Assembly (NCBI GenBank): GCA_965198865.1
Contig: CBDAQA010000020.1
Coordinates: forward strand, 62,001 to 126,000
Direction: 5' to 3'
DNA: 64,000 nucleotides
Origin: CBDAQA01 sp965198865
Lineage (GTDB): Bacteria > Planctomycetota > Phycisphaerae > Tepidisphaerales > Tepidisphaeraceae
Shown here piece after piece: positions 55,585 through 63,831 of the stretch. The notes under the pieces are model-generated. The model had not been told where the DNA came from, made no database searches, and saw nothing but the letters and a program-made list of their open reading frames with translations. Numbering within the stretch: the stretch's first letter is position 1; every line of letters begins with the position of its first letter. The position numbers and the translations under genes are program-made.

Positions 55585-57165
55585 TCAGGCGCGACGTCGG
55601 CGTCGGCCCAGGAGCGGGAGCACCGTCGCCGACGCCAGCAGGACCATCGACGTGGGCTCCGGTGCCGCGGCCGGGTCCAGGAACGAGACGTTGAACAGGA
55701 CGTCCTGCGTCGCGTTCGACTGGATGTTGGTCTCGGTGGCGCTGACCCAGTCGGTGTCGCTGATGCTGTAGGCCGAGTTCAGGATGAAACCGGAGGACGC
55801 GTTGGCATCCGACGCGTTGAGGAGCGTGTTGAGGTCGTAGGCCACATACTTGCTGGGGTCGGTGGTGGTGAGGCTAGGCACCCAGAGGACGGCGTGGGTA
55901 GCGCCCTGGGCACCAAAGCCGACACTGCTGTTGTAGTTCAACGCGTAGCCGACGGCCAAACCATCGGTGTTGATGGCGTAGGCGTAGCTGGTCGTCACGT
56001 TACTGGCCGAGACGCCGAGGTTGGGCAGTTCGTTGGCAACGGTGGCGTTGGCGGCCCAGACGGCGGCGCGGTTGCCGAGGGACCCACCGGTGCTGTTGTA
56101 GGCGGCGCTCAGGCCGACCGCCGTCCCCGCGAAGTTGATGGCGTTGACCTGACCGTTGAACTGGTTGGCCCCACCTGCGGCGTTGACGCCGAGGGTGCCG
56201 AGCTGCGTCACGTTCCCGCTCGCGTCCCAGCGGACCGGTGCCGCGCCGACCTTGCTGTTGCTCGTGTTGTAGACCGTTTCGGTGCCGACCGAGATGCCAT
56301 TGTCGTTGACGGCGTAGGCGGTCGCGCTGGTGGAGCCGGTGGAGGCGTTCCCATTGGTGGTGCCGAGGGTGCCCAGCACGGTGATCTTCGTGCCTCCACC
56401 GGCCCACAGGACGGCCCGCGAGCCGATGGAGCCAAAACTGGAGTTGTAGTCCGTGGCGGTCCCCACCACTGTGCCGGAGGAGTTGATGGCGTACGGCTGG
56501 GCGAGGGACGAGCCAGAACTGGAGAGGGCCAGGGGGTCCAGTTTCGAGATGTTCTGTCCAGTGGCGTCCCAGCGGACGGCATAGATGCCGGTCTGCGTAC
56601 CGCTGGCGCTGAATGCGGTCACCTGGCCGGTCGACACGTTGTACTGGTTGATGGCCGCGTCGTAGCCGTACGAGTTTCCATTCGCGTCCGTGCCCAGATT
56701 CGCCAGCACAGTGACGCCGCCCGAGGCATTCCACATGACGGCTGCGGGAGCAGTCATATTATTGCTGGTGTTGTACGTATTAGAGCTGCCGACGGCGATG
56801 CCTGACGCGTTGATGGAGTAGGGCGAGCTCGTCGAGATGCCGGTGCTGCTGTTGCCGGCCGGCAAGAGCTGGAACGCGTTGTTGAGCCCGGGGGTGCCAG
56901 CGCCGGAGCTGCTGATCTCGAACGCGAGGCCGCTGCCGCTGACGTACGTGCCGTTGCTGTAGTTGTTCGCTTTCCCAACGCCGACCCCGTTGCCGGCCGT
57001 CATGTACTGGAACTGCTGCCCGATCGAGCCGCTCTTGTAGCCGGTCCCCGTGCTTGAGTAGGCAGGCCCCTGGTACAGCGTCAGCGTCTGCCCCCAGGCC
57101 CTGTTTGCGGCCACGGTGACGGCGGCGGCGGAGGCGACGACGGAAAGTGCGATGCGACGGTTCAT
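55585..57165 (-). CDS. HAF-repeat exported protein with PEP-CTERM signal
   Basis: A 526-residue protein starting at 57165 with GGGAGAAGAG upstream and a signal peptide (RRIALSVVASAAAVTVAANR). It contains about six repeats of the pattern AxAINxxGxxVGxxxxY...AVLW (PYSINASGIAVGSSNTYN, PYAINSSGTVVGTATDYN, AYAVNDNGISVGTETVYN, YAINTDGLAVGYALNYN), the extracellular HAF-family repeat that probably folds as a beta-propeller. The C-terminus has AAPEPTSMVLLASATVLPLL then GRRRRRA, a PEP-CTERM signal. Unlike the two other PEP-CTERM/pseudopilin pairs, here the pseudopilin (copy 3) lies upstream, 168 bp away, and has its own divergent partner. Function unknown; surface display is inferred. Confidence 0.88.
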   Translation of the reverse strand: MNRRIALSVVASAAAVTVAANRAWGQTLTLYQGPAYSSTGTGYKSGSIGQQFQYMTAGNGVGVGKANNYSNGTYVSGSGLAFEISSSGAGTPGLNNAFQLLPAGNSSTGISTSSPYSINASGIAVGSSNTYNTSNNMTAPAAVMWNASGGVTVLANLGTDANGNSYGYDAAINQYNVSTGQVTAFSASGTQTGIYAVRWDATGQNISKLDPLALSSSGSSLAQPYAINSSGTVVGTATDYNSSFGSIGSRAVLWAGGGTKITVLGTLGTTNGNASTGSTSATAYAVNDNGISVGTETVYNTSNSKVGAAPVRWDASGNVTQLGTLGVNAAGGANQFNGQVNAINFAGTAVGLSAAYNSTGGSLGNRAAVWAANATVANELPNLGVSASNVTTSYAYAINTDGLAVGYALNYNSSVGFGAQGATHAVLWVPSLTTTDPSKYVAYDLNTLLNASDANASSGFILNSAYSISDTDWVSATETNIQSNATQDVLFNVSFLDPAAAPEPTSMVLLASATVLPLLGRRRRRA

Positions 57166-57333
57166 GTCTCTTCTCCCAGTTCGAACGACTTAGACCCCAC
57201 ACCCCGGCGGCGACGGGCCGGTCCCGGACGTAAATCTCACCGACCGCGCCGGGCAGACCCTTGAGCTGCGGCTCGCCCACCCATGCGTCGGGCCCGCGGT
57301 GGCCCAAGTGCCGCGCGCGGCACCCCGGCCTGG

Positions 57334-58206
57334 TCAGCTGCCCGGGTTGCGCTTGTCGGCCCAGAAGGGGTAGTCCAGGGTCGACTTGCAGTAGGCCGGG
57401 TAGCTGCTGCTCGTCAGGGTCGAGAAGTCGACCGCACCCGGGTAGCACAGGCCGATGTGGTTGGCCTGGATGACGGCGTAGGCGGCGGGGGACGGTTGCA
57501 GGTTCGCCGGCCGGACCTTGGCCAGCACCGACGCGGCGTGCCCGTCGCAGTAGCCGACGTTCCCGTAGCCACCCAGATGAACGCCGTAGAACGTGTCGCC
57601 GACGTATGGGGCACCGAAGCTGGGCCGGTGCAGGTTCGCGGTCGTTCCCAAGGCACCTGTGGTCGTGTTGACGAACACCGCGTCGGCGAAGAACACGGTC
57701 TCGGACGCGATGCTGAACTGGCTCATCTTGGTGACCAGCGGGACGGACTCATTCGTCGGGACCACGGCGTAGGTGGTTGGCAGTGCGCCGCCGAGGTTCT
57801 TGAGGGCGAGGTCCCTCATCGACGGGCAGACGAGGAACGCCTGCGTCTTCACGTAGGGCGCGATGGGGCCCTTATCGAACGAGTACTGGCTGCCGCCGTT
57901 CTGCACCCGCTCGTAGTTCCAGCTGTAGGACACGGGCCCGGTCACGCCGTTGATGGTGTCGGTGACGGGGTTGGTGCTGGTGTACACCTGCGTGTCCACC
58001 GTCCAGATCACCTGACCGTGGTGGTCAACCGAGTAGTTGTAGGCCCCCATCGCCAGCTGGTGGAGGTTGGACAGGCACTGGGTCTGTACCGCCCGGGCCC
58101 GGGCGCGGGTGATGGCCGGCAGCAGGATCGAGATCAGCAGGGCGATGATCCCGATCACGACCAACAGCTCCACCAACGTGAAACCAGTGGCACGACGTTT
58201 CTGCAT
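57334..58206 (-). CDS. Pseudopilin-like protein with type II/IV prepilin leader (copy 3)
   Basis: A 290-residue protein starting at 58206 with GGAGAG five bases upstream; the frame stays open 40 codons further but without signals. Leader MQKRRATG then FTLVELLVVIGIIALLISIL and LPAITRARARAVQTQCLSNL. The C-terminal part has YGNVGYCDGHAASVLAKV. It resembles copy 4 more than copies 1 and 2: both have the NGVTGxV segment, the GYGNxxxxDGHxxxVLA segment, an IxADHIG or IQANHIGL segment and VDFS/IDFS near the end. It is divergent from regulator-like gene A with 126 bp between starts, mirroring the copy 4 and B pair. Confidence 0.92.
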   Translation of the reverse strand: MQKRRATGFTLVELLVVIGIIALLISILLPAITRARARAVQTQCLSNLHQLAMGAYNYSVDHHGQVIWTVDTQVYTSTNPVTDTINGVTGPVSYSWNYERVQNGGSQYSFDKGPIAPYVKTQAFLVCPSMRDLALKNLGGALPTTYAVVPTNESVPLVTKMSQFSIASETVFFADAVFVNTTTGALGTTANLHRPSFGAPYVGDTFYGVHLGGYGNVGYCDGHAASVLAKVRPANLQPSPAAYAVIQANHIGLCYPGAVDFSTLTSSSYPAYCKSTLDYPFWADKRNPGS

Positions 58207-58240
58207 GATCTCTCCGGGGTGAAGCGGGCGGTTCAAACAC

Positions 58241-58268
58241 ACAATAAGGTTTTGCGAAGACAATGCAA
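58241..58268 (-). promoter_or_regulatory. Candidate sigma-70-type promoter for pseudopilin copy 3
   Basis: On the minus strand, TTGCAT (58268-58263) and TATTGT (58246-58241) are separated by 16 bp, in an AT-rich patch within otherwise GC-rich DNA. It lies 35 bp before the pseudopilin start codon. The divergent gene A must be transcribed from the same spacer. Confidence 0.4.
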
Positions 58269-58332
58269 GAGATTCATATAAATTTTTGAGTCGAGCCTTG
58301 CGTGGACCTTGGGGATTGGTGAACATGGGTGA

Positions 58333-59559
58333 ATGGAGACGAGCAGTGTGGAACCGGTCGACTTCGAGCGTGACGCGACGGACGTGTTGACCCAGTTCAA
58401 GGTGGCGGTCAACTCGGTGCTGGCCGCGGTCGGCGTGCGCCGGCCGGTCGAGCTGCAGCAGGCGTTGAAGCTGCAGAGCACCCTGAGCTGGCAGCTGTTC
58501 AAGGTGGCCGGCGAGCGGAGCGTGCTCAGCGCGGGCGGGTCGGTCCCCTCAAGGGCGTCGGTCGCCCGCTTTGCCGAGGCCGCGGCCGAGGTCGGCGTCC
58601 CGGCCGAGATGGTCGGGTCGCTGATGACCGCCTACACGGGGTTCGAGCGGCTCGTCGAGCGCCACGCCGGCGACCGCACCAGCTTCAACTCGCTCGTCTC
58701 GGCCGTGACCGGCAAGGAGGACGACTGGCTGGCGGCCGACCTGCAGCACCGGCGGAACATGTACCGCGGCTTCAGCGCCGTCCTGGGCGTGCAGGTCCGG
58801 ACCAAGCTGAACTGCTCGGTCGTCCTGGGCCGGCCCGGGTCCACCGCGTGCGACGTCGCCTTCCTGTCCGGCCTGGTCGACCTCCGCATGCTCCGCCCCC
58901 GCGACGCCTTCCGCGTGTTCGGGTTCACCCTGCGGAAGCTGAAGGACGCGCCCGACCTGCGGTCGATGGGCATGAGCGCCAACCCCGACAGCTACTGCAT
59001 GGACGACTATTGCAGCCAGCCCACGCCGCCCATGGAGACCCTGGCCGGCGAGCGGGGCCGCCGGCGGTGGGTCGAGTCGTCGCTGGTCCGCCCACAGCTG
59101 GGCAAACAGGGGGCGACGACCGTCATGTTCGGCGGCACGTCGCGCCTGGACGACTGCCCGTCCGCCTTCACCGCCGTCGTCAACATCCCGGCCGAGACCC
59201 TCATCCACGACGTGCTGATCTCCCCTGCGATGCGCGGGGCGGCGACCCTGGTCCCGCGGGTGATCCTCGGCAGCGACAACCCGGCCGAGCGCGGGCCCAG
59301 CGCCGTCACGCTGCAGGGCGATCATCGCATCGAACGGCTCGGTCGCGGCGTGAACGGCCTGGCCACGGCCGACGTCCCCGGCTACGCCGAGATGGTGAGG
59401 GCCGTCACGGCCAAGCTGGGCTACGACGCCGAGGATCTGGAGGCCTGGCGGCTCCGCCTGCCCTTCCCGGTACACCAGAGCGTCGTCCGCATCCGGCTCG
59501 TGCCGCCGGACGAGAAGCCGCGGCGCCGGCCCCGATCCAAGATCTCACGGCAACCGTAA
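58333..59559 (+). CDS. Uncharacterised protein A, putative helix-turn-helix regulator, paralogue of B
   Basis: A 408-residue soluble protein of a family I do not recognise. It has no signal peptide or membrane segment. Residues about 34-60 (GVRRPVELQQALKLQSTLSW then QLFKVA) read like a helix-turn-helix. Residues about 95-150 hold the strongest conserved block (YTGFERLVERHAGDRTSFNS, DLQHRRNMYRGF). The C-terminal half has GATTVMFGG, LQGDHRIERLG, GLATADVPGYAEMVRA and FPVHQSVVRIRL. The same order of motifs is found in B at 59943-61196. It is divergent from pseudopilin copy 3. A DNA-binding N-terminus plus a ligand- or partner-binding C-terminus, controlling the adjacent pseudopilin, is the simplest inference. 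The start ATG at 58333 has only GGGTGA close by. Confidence 0.75.
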   Translation: METSSVEPVDFERDATDVLTQFKVAVNSVLAAVGVRRPVELQQALKLQSTLSWQLFKVAGERSVLSAGGSVPSRASVARFAEAAAEVGVPAEMVGSLMTAYTGFERLVERHAGDRTSFNSLVSAVTGKEDDWLAADLQHRRNMYRGFSAVLGVQVRTKLNCSVVLGRPGSTACDVAFLSGLVDLRMLRPRDAFRVFGFTLRKLKDAPDLRSMGMSANPDSYCMDDYCSQPTPPMETLAGERGRRRWVESSLVRPQLGKQGATTVMFGGTSRLDDCPSAFTAVVNIPAETLIHDVLISPAMRGAATLVPRVILGSDNPAERGPSAVTLQGDHRIERLGRGVNGLATADVPGYAEMVRAVTAKLGYDAEDLEAWRLRLPFPVHQSVVRIRLVPPDEKPRRRPRSKISRQP

Positions 59560-59942
59560 GTGCCGACGAAGCTTCCGCAGCAGGTCCAAGCCGCTCCACA
59601 GTCTCGGGTGGACGTGCAAGCCGGGCCCTAGGGGGTAGCCGGAACTGGCGATGACCGATCCGGCCAGCAGGGTGACAGGCGCCTTACTGGAACCCGCTGG
59701 TGACATCACGCCCGTGTCGAGCTTGTCGATCTCGCCTCACCGGCTTGCCCGGGACCGCAGGCTTGCGCGCGCCGCTGAGGGGGTCGAAGCCGCCGCGATC
59801 GGGGCCGCCCGCCGTGCGCGGGCGATCGTGCCCATCACCTGCGGGGGCGATTGCGTCCCCGCGAGCGACGACCGTCAGCTGCCGGCCGGAGGTCGATGGG
59901 CACGCCTCGTCATTCGGGGCGGCCCGGGTGGTCCGGGCGCGG
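59560..59942. other. Spacer between convergent paralogues A and B
   Basis: 383 bp between two genes that end towards each other. No convincing gene is seen; the small frames are Arg/Ala-rich. Neither a clear terminator with a T-run nor a long repeat was found. Because A and B are mirrored paralogues, this spacer is the symmetry centre of the 57.3-62.2 kb block. Confidence 0.5.
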
Positions 59943-61196
59943 CTATACGCGGTTAAAGACCGGCAGCAATCGGACCGTGCTCTGGTAGACCGGGTACTCC
60001 AGCCGCACGCGCCAGACCTCGAACGTCTCGACATCCCCGGCCAGGTCGCCGGCGGCGACCCGGACCATCTCGGGGAGGCGCGGCACGTCGGCCGTGGCAA
60101 GCCCGCCGGTCCCCTTGCCCAGCGACTGGACCCGGTGGTCGCCCAGCAGCGGGGTCACGTCTGGGGGCCGGTGAAGCGCCTGGTCGTCGCCGCGGAACAC
60201 ACTGAGCTGGGGCGGCCCGCTCAGCACGCCGGGGGCGACCAGCAGGTCCATGACCAGCACCTCGGACGGGAGCAGCAGCAGGCTGCTGAGCCGCGTCGGC
60301 GGGGAGTCCAGCCGGTAGTGCTCCCCGAACATCACCGTCGTCAGCCCCAGGTTGCCCACCTCGGGCTTCACCAGGAACGTCTGGATCCACTGGCTCTCCC
60401 CCGACTCGCCCTGGCTGACCTGCGTTGCCGGCAGCGGGCGGGTGGAGAACTCCTCCAGCAGGAAGCCGTCCGGCGCGGCGGTCAACGGCCGGTGCCGGTG
60501 GCTGGCGAGGGCATCGGTCGGCTGCTCCTGCTGCAGCCGGAACCCGTGGATGCGGACGCGGTCCATCGACCGCAGGACGCGGATGCCGACGTACCCGCTG
60601 ACGGTCACCAGCCGGAACCCGCCCTCGGTCCCGGCCCGCTCCAGCAGGGCGGCGACGACCCGCGTCTGGGCGTGGACCCCCATGACGTGGCACTCGCCGC
60701 GGAACATGTTCCGGCGGTGCTGAACGTCGGTGGCGATCCACTCGTCGTTGGTCTCCCCGGCGGCGGCGGCAACCAGCGAGTTGAAGCTGGTCCGGTCCCC
60801 CGCGTGCCGCTGCACCAGCTGCTCGAAGCGGTCGTAGGTCTCGGCCAGGGATGCAACCTCGCCGGCCGGCACGCCCGCCGCCGTGGCGGCGTCGATGAAC
60901 CGGGACACGTAGACGCGCGAGGGGATCAGCGGTCCCGACGCCAGTTCCCCGACGTCCCACGCGACCCTGCAGATCTGCCAGCTCAACCGCGGGTCGAGCT
61001 TCAACGCCTTCTGCAACTCGACCGGCCGCCGCACGCCCAGCGTTGCCAAGGTCTGCCCGAACGCCCGCTTGATGTCCCCCAACACCTCCCCGGCCTCGCT
61101 CTGGAACCGGTTCCGACCGACCTCCGCACCGCTGTCGCCCATTGCGACACTGTAGCCGTCGAGGCACACGATTTCAGTCGACCAAGCCTTCATCAC
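59943..61196 (-). CDS. Uncharacterised protein B, putative helix-turn-helix regulator, paralogue of A
   Basis: A 417-residue soluble protein homologous to A over its whole length: GVRRPVELQKALKLDPRLSW against GVRRPVELQQALKLQSTLSW, RHAGDRTSFNSLV identical, QHRRNMFRG against QHRRNMYRG, TTVMFG identical, GLATADVP identical, and the end YPVYQSTVRLL against FPVHQSVVRIR. The 5' end is uncertain: GTG 61196 or ATG 61193 have GGGGAGG 11-14 bases upstream, while an ATG at 61142 gives a length matching A. No signal peptide is seen with any start. It is divergent from pseudopilin copy 4, as A is from copy 3. No characterised family could be assigned; the regulator role is inferred from the HTH-like segment and gene layout. 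Confidence 0.75.
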   Translation of the reverse strand: MMKAWSTEIVCLDGYSVAMGDSGAEVGRNRFQSEAGEVLGDIKRAFGQTLATLGVRRPVELQKALKLDPRLSWQICRVAWDVGELASGPLIPSRVYVSRFIDAATAAGVPAGEVASLAETYDRFEQLVQRHAGDRTSFNSLVAAAAGETNDEWIATDVQHRRNMFRGECHVMGVHAQTRVVAALLERAGTEGGFRLVTVSGYVGIRVLRSMDRVRIHGFRLQQEQPTDALASHRHRPLTAAPDGFLLEEFSTRPLPATQVSQGESGESQWIQTFLVKPEVGNLGLTTVMFGEHYRLDSPPTRLSSLLLLPSEVLVMDLLVAPGVLSGPPQLSVFRGDDQALHRPPDVTPLLGDHRVQSLGKGTGGLATADVPRLPEMVRVAAGDLAGDVETFEVWRVRLEYPVYQSTVRLLPVFNRV

Positions 61197-61247
61197 CGGT
61201 CCATATACCTCCCCAGGAAGTGAATGACAATCTTATTAGTAATTTTA

Positions 61248-61276
61248 TTGACAGGGCATGAGGCACTCTCTAGTTT
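61248..61276 (+). promoter_or_regulatory. Candidate sigma-70-type promoter for pseudopilin copy 4
   Basis: TTGACA at 61248-61253 and TAGTTT at 61271-61276 are separated by 17 bp, close to the sigma-70 consensus, 39 bp before the pseudopilin start. The flanking TTATTAGTAATTTTATTG is unusually AT-rich for this genome. It overlaps the region needed for transcription of gene B in the other direction, so one bound protein could control both. Confidence 0.55.
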
Positions 61277-61314
61277 GACGGGACCAACTGCGGACCCTAA
61301 AAACGGAAGGCCTC

Positions 61315-62184
61315 ATGCGAATGCGTCGCCCCGCGTTCACCCTCGTCGAACTCCTCGTCGTCATCGGGATCATCGCGGTCCTGATCGGCCTGTTGCTGCC
61401 GTCGCTCGCCAAGGCGCGGCGGGCGGCGCAGGCGTCGGTCTGCCTGTCCAACCTGCGACAGCTCGCCCTGGCCAACTATGCCTACGCCAACGACAACCAC
61501 GGGCAGGTGTGCCCCAGCATCGCCCTGTCGATGCCGTACACCGACACGGTCAACGGCGTCACCGGGAGCGTCGATCTCACCTGGCTGTACGAGCACGTGT
61601 CGGGGCCGACGTCCGAGGGGTTCAGTCCGCTGAACGGCCTCCTGGGACGCTACCTCAAGGCCGCCAACGTCTTCCAATGCCCCACCTTGGAGGAACTCAA
61701 CCTGCCGGTCACGTCCGTCCCCAACGGCTACGGCATGGCCCTGGTGGCCAACGAGGTCACGCTGACCGACGACGGGTCGACCCAGCTCCGGTTCTCGCAG
61801 ATCCAGATCCCGACGGAGACTGTGATCTTCGGCGACTGCATCACCTTCTTAAAGGGCAAGCTGTCCAGGCCCTCGTACCAGCTGACCCGGCCGGGACTCG
61901 GCGCCTACTCGGTGGACGGCTTCCAGGGCCGGCACGGCGCCGGGTACGGGAACATGGCCTTCATGGATGGACACGTCGAGCGGGTCCTGGCCCAGAAGCG
62001 AGGCGCGCAAACCTACTCCGGCAGCAACCAGCAGTACTTGCCGCAGATCTGGGCCGACCACATCGGCCCGGTCTACAAGGGGCCGATCGACTTCTCGCCG
62101 TACGGGAACAGCACCGACTGGTCCAACGCCTGCGGTACCCAGTTCGACTACTACTGGTGGGCCAGGAAGTGGCGGAAGGCCTGA
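61315..62184 (+). CDS. Pseudopilin-like protein with type II/IV prepilin leader (copy 4)
   Basis: A 289-residue protein; the ATG at 61315 has GGAAGG five bases upstream (a second in-frame ATG follows two codons later). Leader RMRRPA then FTLVELLVVIGIIAVLIGLL, here with Ala rather than Gly before the Phe at the expected cleavage site, and LPSLAKARRAAQASVCLSNL. The C-terminal part has GYGNMAFMDGHVERVLA, ADHIGPVYKGPIDFSPYG and FDYYWWARKWRKA. It resembles copy 3, which supports duplication of the pseudopilin plus regulator-like unit. It is the only one of the four on the plus strand. Confidence 0.92.
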   Translation: MRMRRPAFTLVELLVVIGIIAVLIGLLLPSLAKARRAAQASVCLSNLRQLALANYAYANDNHGQVCPSIALSMPYTDTVNGVTGSVDLTWLYEHVSGPTSEGFSPLNGLLGRYLKAANVFQCPTLEELNLPVTSVPNGYGMALVANEVTLTDDGSTQLRFSQIQIPTETVIFGDCITFLKGKLSRPSYQLTRPGLGAYSVDGFQGRHGAGYGNMAFMDGHVERVLAQKRGAQTYSGSNQQYLPQIWADHIGPVYKGPIDFSPYGNSTDWSNACGTQFDYYWWARKWRKA

Positions 62185-62220
62185 CGCTTCTGGTAAGATG
62201 TGTGAGTTCCCACCACCGGT

Positions 62221-62241
62221 ACCCGGCTCACACGGCCGGGT
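62221..62241 (+). terminator. Hairpin downstream of pseudopilin copy 4
   Basis: ACCCGGC at 62221-62227 pairs with GCCGGGT at 62235-62241 over a seven-base loop, 37 bp after the stop. Only a short TTC follows, so it is a weak intrinsic terminator candidate. Confidence 0.45.
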
Positions 62242-62314
62242 GCTTCAACGCGCTACAGCCATCGAATCGGCTTGATTAGATGCTGATTGTGCCCGTTGCC
62301 GTCCCTAGGTTCTC

Positions 62315-63796
62315 GTGATGCGAAGCGTTCCCGTCGAAGAATCCGTGCGTGACCTGGAGGACGGGCTTGCCGTCGCGGCCGCCAAGGTCAGATCCGCCAG
62401 CCTCCGGATCGCCGCCAGCCGAGCATTGCGACGTGGGGTGTGGGTGACCGGCGCGACGGCCGTCGCCGCCGCCGGCGCGGTCGCGGCGGCCCGACTGCTC
62501 GCCGGATCCATGGTCCCCGCGGCGTGCGTCGGAGGGGCGGGACTCTTGGCTTCGGCGGCCGTCGTCGGCTTGGGCGTGGCACCGGCTTGGCGTCGCCGGC
62601 CGAGCCTGTCCACCGTCGCCGAGCGACTGGACCTGGCGGCACCAGATCACAACGCCATCGCCACGGCCCTCGACCTGGCCCGAAGTGGCGATCGCTCGCG
62701 CTTCGCGCTGCGGGCGGTCACGGCCGGCGTCGAGGTGCTGCGGGTGGCCGCAGACGTCGACCCCGTGGTGCCGTCCGTCCCGGCGACGGACTGGCGCGGC
62801 TGGGCGGCGGTCGCCGCGGGTCTGGCGGCCCTGGCCTTGGCGTCCCTCGTGCCCGTCCGACCGGTGACGCGGCTCACCGCCGCCGGCCCGGCCGCTGCCG
62901 ATCAAACGGTGTCGTTGCCGGCCCCCGTCGCCCAACGGTCGCCGCAGCCACCGCCCCCACGCGTTCCGGCCGAAGCCCGCACCGCCGATCCGGCGAGCGC
63001 GTCCAAGTCGCGGGCCGCACCCGGTTCGTCGAGGGAGGCGTCGCCCAGCCTGAACCCGTCGTCGGACCCGGCCGGCGACGGCAGTGGCGACTCGTCCCAG
63101 GTCGCCACCCAGTCCAGCGACGCGTCCCAGCCCAAGCGGCCGGGCCGCCGGCCCACGCCCGGCGAGGGGGGCGAGCAGCCGGCCCCTGCCCCGGCGGAGG
63201 CCGCGCTCAACCAAGCGATGCAGCTGGCGTCGTCCGGATCCGCCGCCGCCGACCCCTCGCGGTCCCACAGCTCGCCCCGCGGTGGCCCGGCCGGCGCCAG
63301 CAGCGATGGCGCCGAACCCTCTCCGAGCGATGAGCGCAAGGGCAGCGGCAACGGCGCGCAGAGCGCGTCGGCGGATGCCAAGCGCGCCAAGCGGTCCGAG
63401 GGAGGGAGCGGCGGCAGCGATGGGGCCGCGTCGTCCAAGGTGTCCAGCGCGAGCAAGGGCCGCAGCATGGCGTCGGCCGACGGGGCCGGTGGTCACGGAC
63501 AGTCCAGCGGTCAGAACGCGCCCAAGAAGTCCCGCGGCGTCGCCCCGATGATGCTGGCCACGCCCGACCCCGACCTGTTCGAGGGCAAGCAGCTGGCCGG
63601 CCCCGACGAGCGCACCCGGCTGCAGGTGACCCCCAAGCCCGCCCCCGCCGAACCGGCGCCGCCCGCCCCGGCGGCGGCACGGGACGGCGACGAGCCGCCC
63701 GTCCCCGTCTACTCCGTCCCGGCCGAGTGCCGCCGGGCGGTCGACGACTACTTCGAGCGGTTCCACCACGACCCGGCCGCCGGGGCGGGCAAGTGA
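62315..63796 (+). CDS. Membrane protein with low-complexity domain, upstream of MoxR
   Basis: A 493-residue protein starting GTG-ATG at 62315. The N-terminal amphipathic helix (VRDLEDGLAVAAAKVRSASL) leads into two transmembrane segments (VTGATAVAAAGAVAAARLL and ACVGGAGLLASAAVVGLGV), then RRPSLSTVAERLDLAAPDHN and ALDLARSGD, a pattern resembling the start of large membrane proteins encoded next to MoxR/BatA clusters (DUF4175-like, from memory). A third transmembrane segment is near WRGWAAVAAGLAALALASLV. Residues about 200-410 are Pro/Ser/Ala/Gly-rich low complexity, probably disordered and outside the membrane. The C-terminus is ordered (VYSVPAECRRAVDDYFERFH). It ends 35 bp before the MoxR-type gene, so an operon is likely. 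Function unknown. Confidence 0.8.
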   Translation: MMRSVPVEESVRDLEDGLAVAAAKVRSASLRIAASRALRRGVWVTGATAVAAAGAVAAARLLAGSMVPAACVGGAGLLASAAVVGLGVAPAWRRRPSLSTVAERLDLAAPDHNAIATALDLARSGDRSRFALRAVTAGVEVLRVAADVDPVVPSVPATDWRGWAAVAAGLAALALASLVPVRPVTRLTAAGPAAADQTVSLPAPVAQRSPQPPPPRVPAEARTADPASASKSRAAPGSSREASPSLNPSSDPAGDGSGDSSQVATQSSDASQPKRPGRRPTPGEGGEQPAPAPAEAALNQAMQLASSGSAAADPSRSHSSPRGGPAGASSDGAEPSPSDERKGSGNGAQSASADAKRAKRSEGGSGGSDGAASSKVSSASKGRSMASADGAGGHGQSSGQNAPKKSRGVAPMMLATPDPDLFEGKQLAGPDERTRLQVTPKPAPAEPAPPAPAAARDGDEPPVPVYSVPAECRRAVDDYFERFHHDPAAGAGK

Positions 63797-63831
63797 CGAC
63801 GGTTTCCCCTTTCGTAGCAAGGCAGGTGAAC

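Noticed and set aside
59651..59956. 101-codon plus-strand frame between genes A and B
   Set aside because: It overlaps the end of gene B, has Arg/Ala-rich composition, and shows no start signal.
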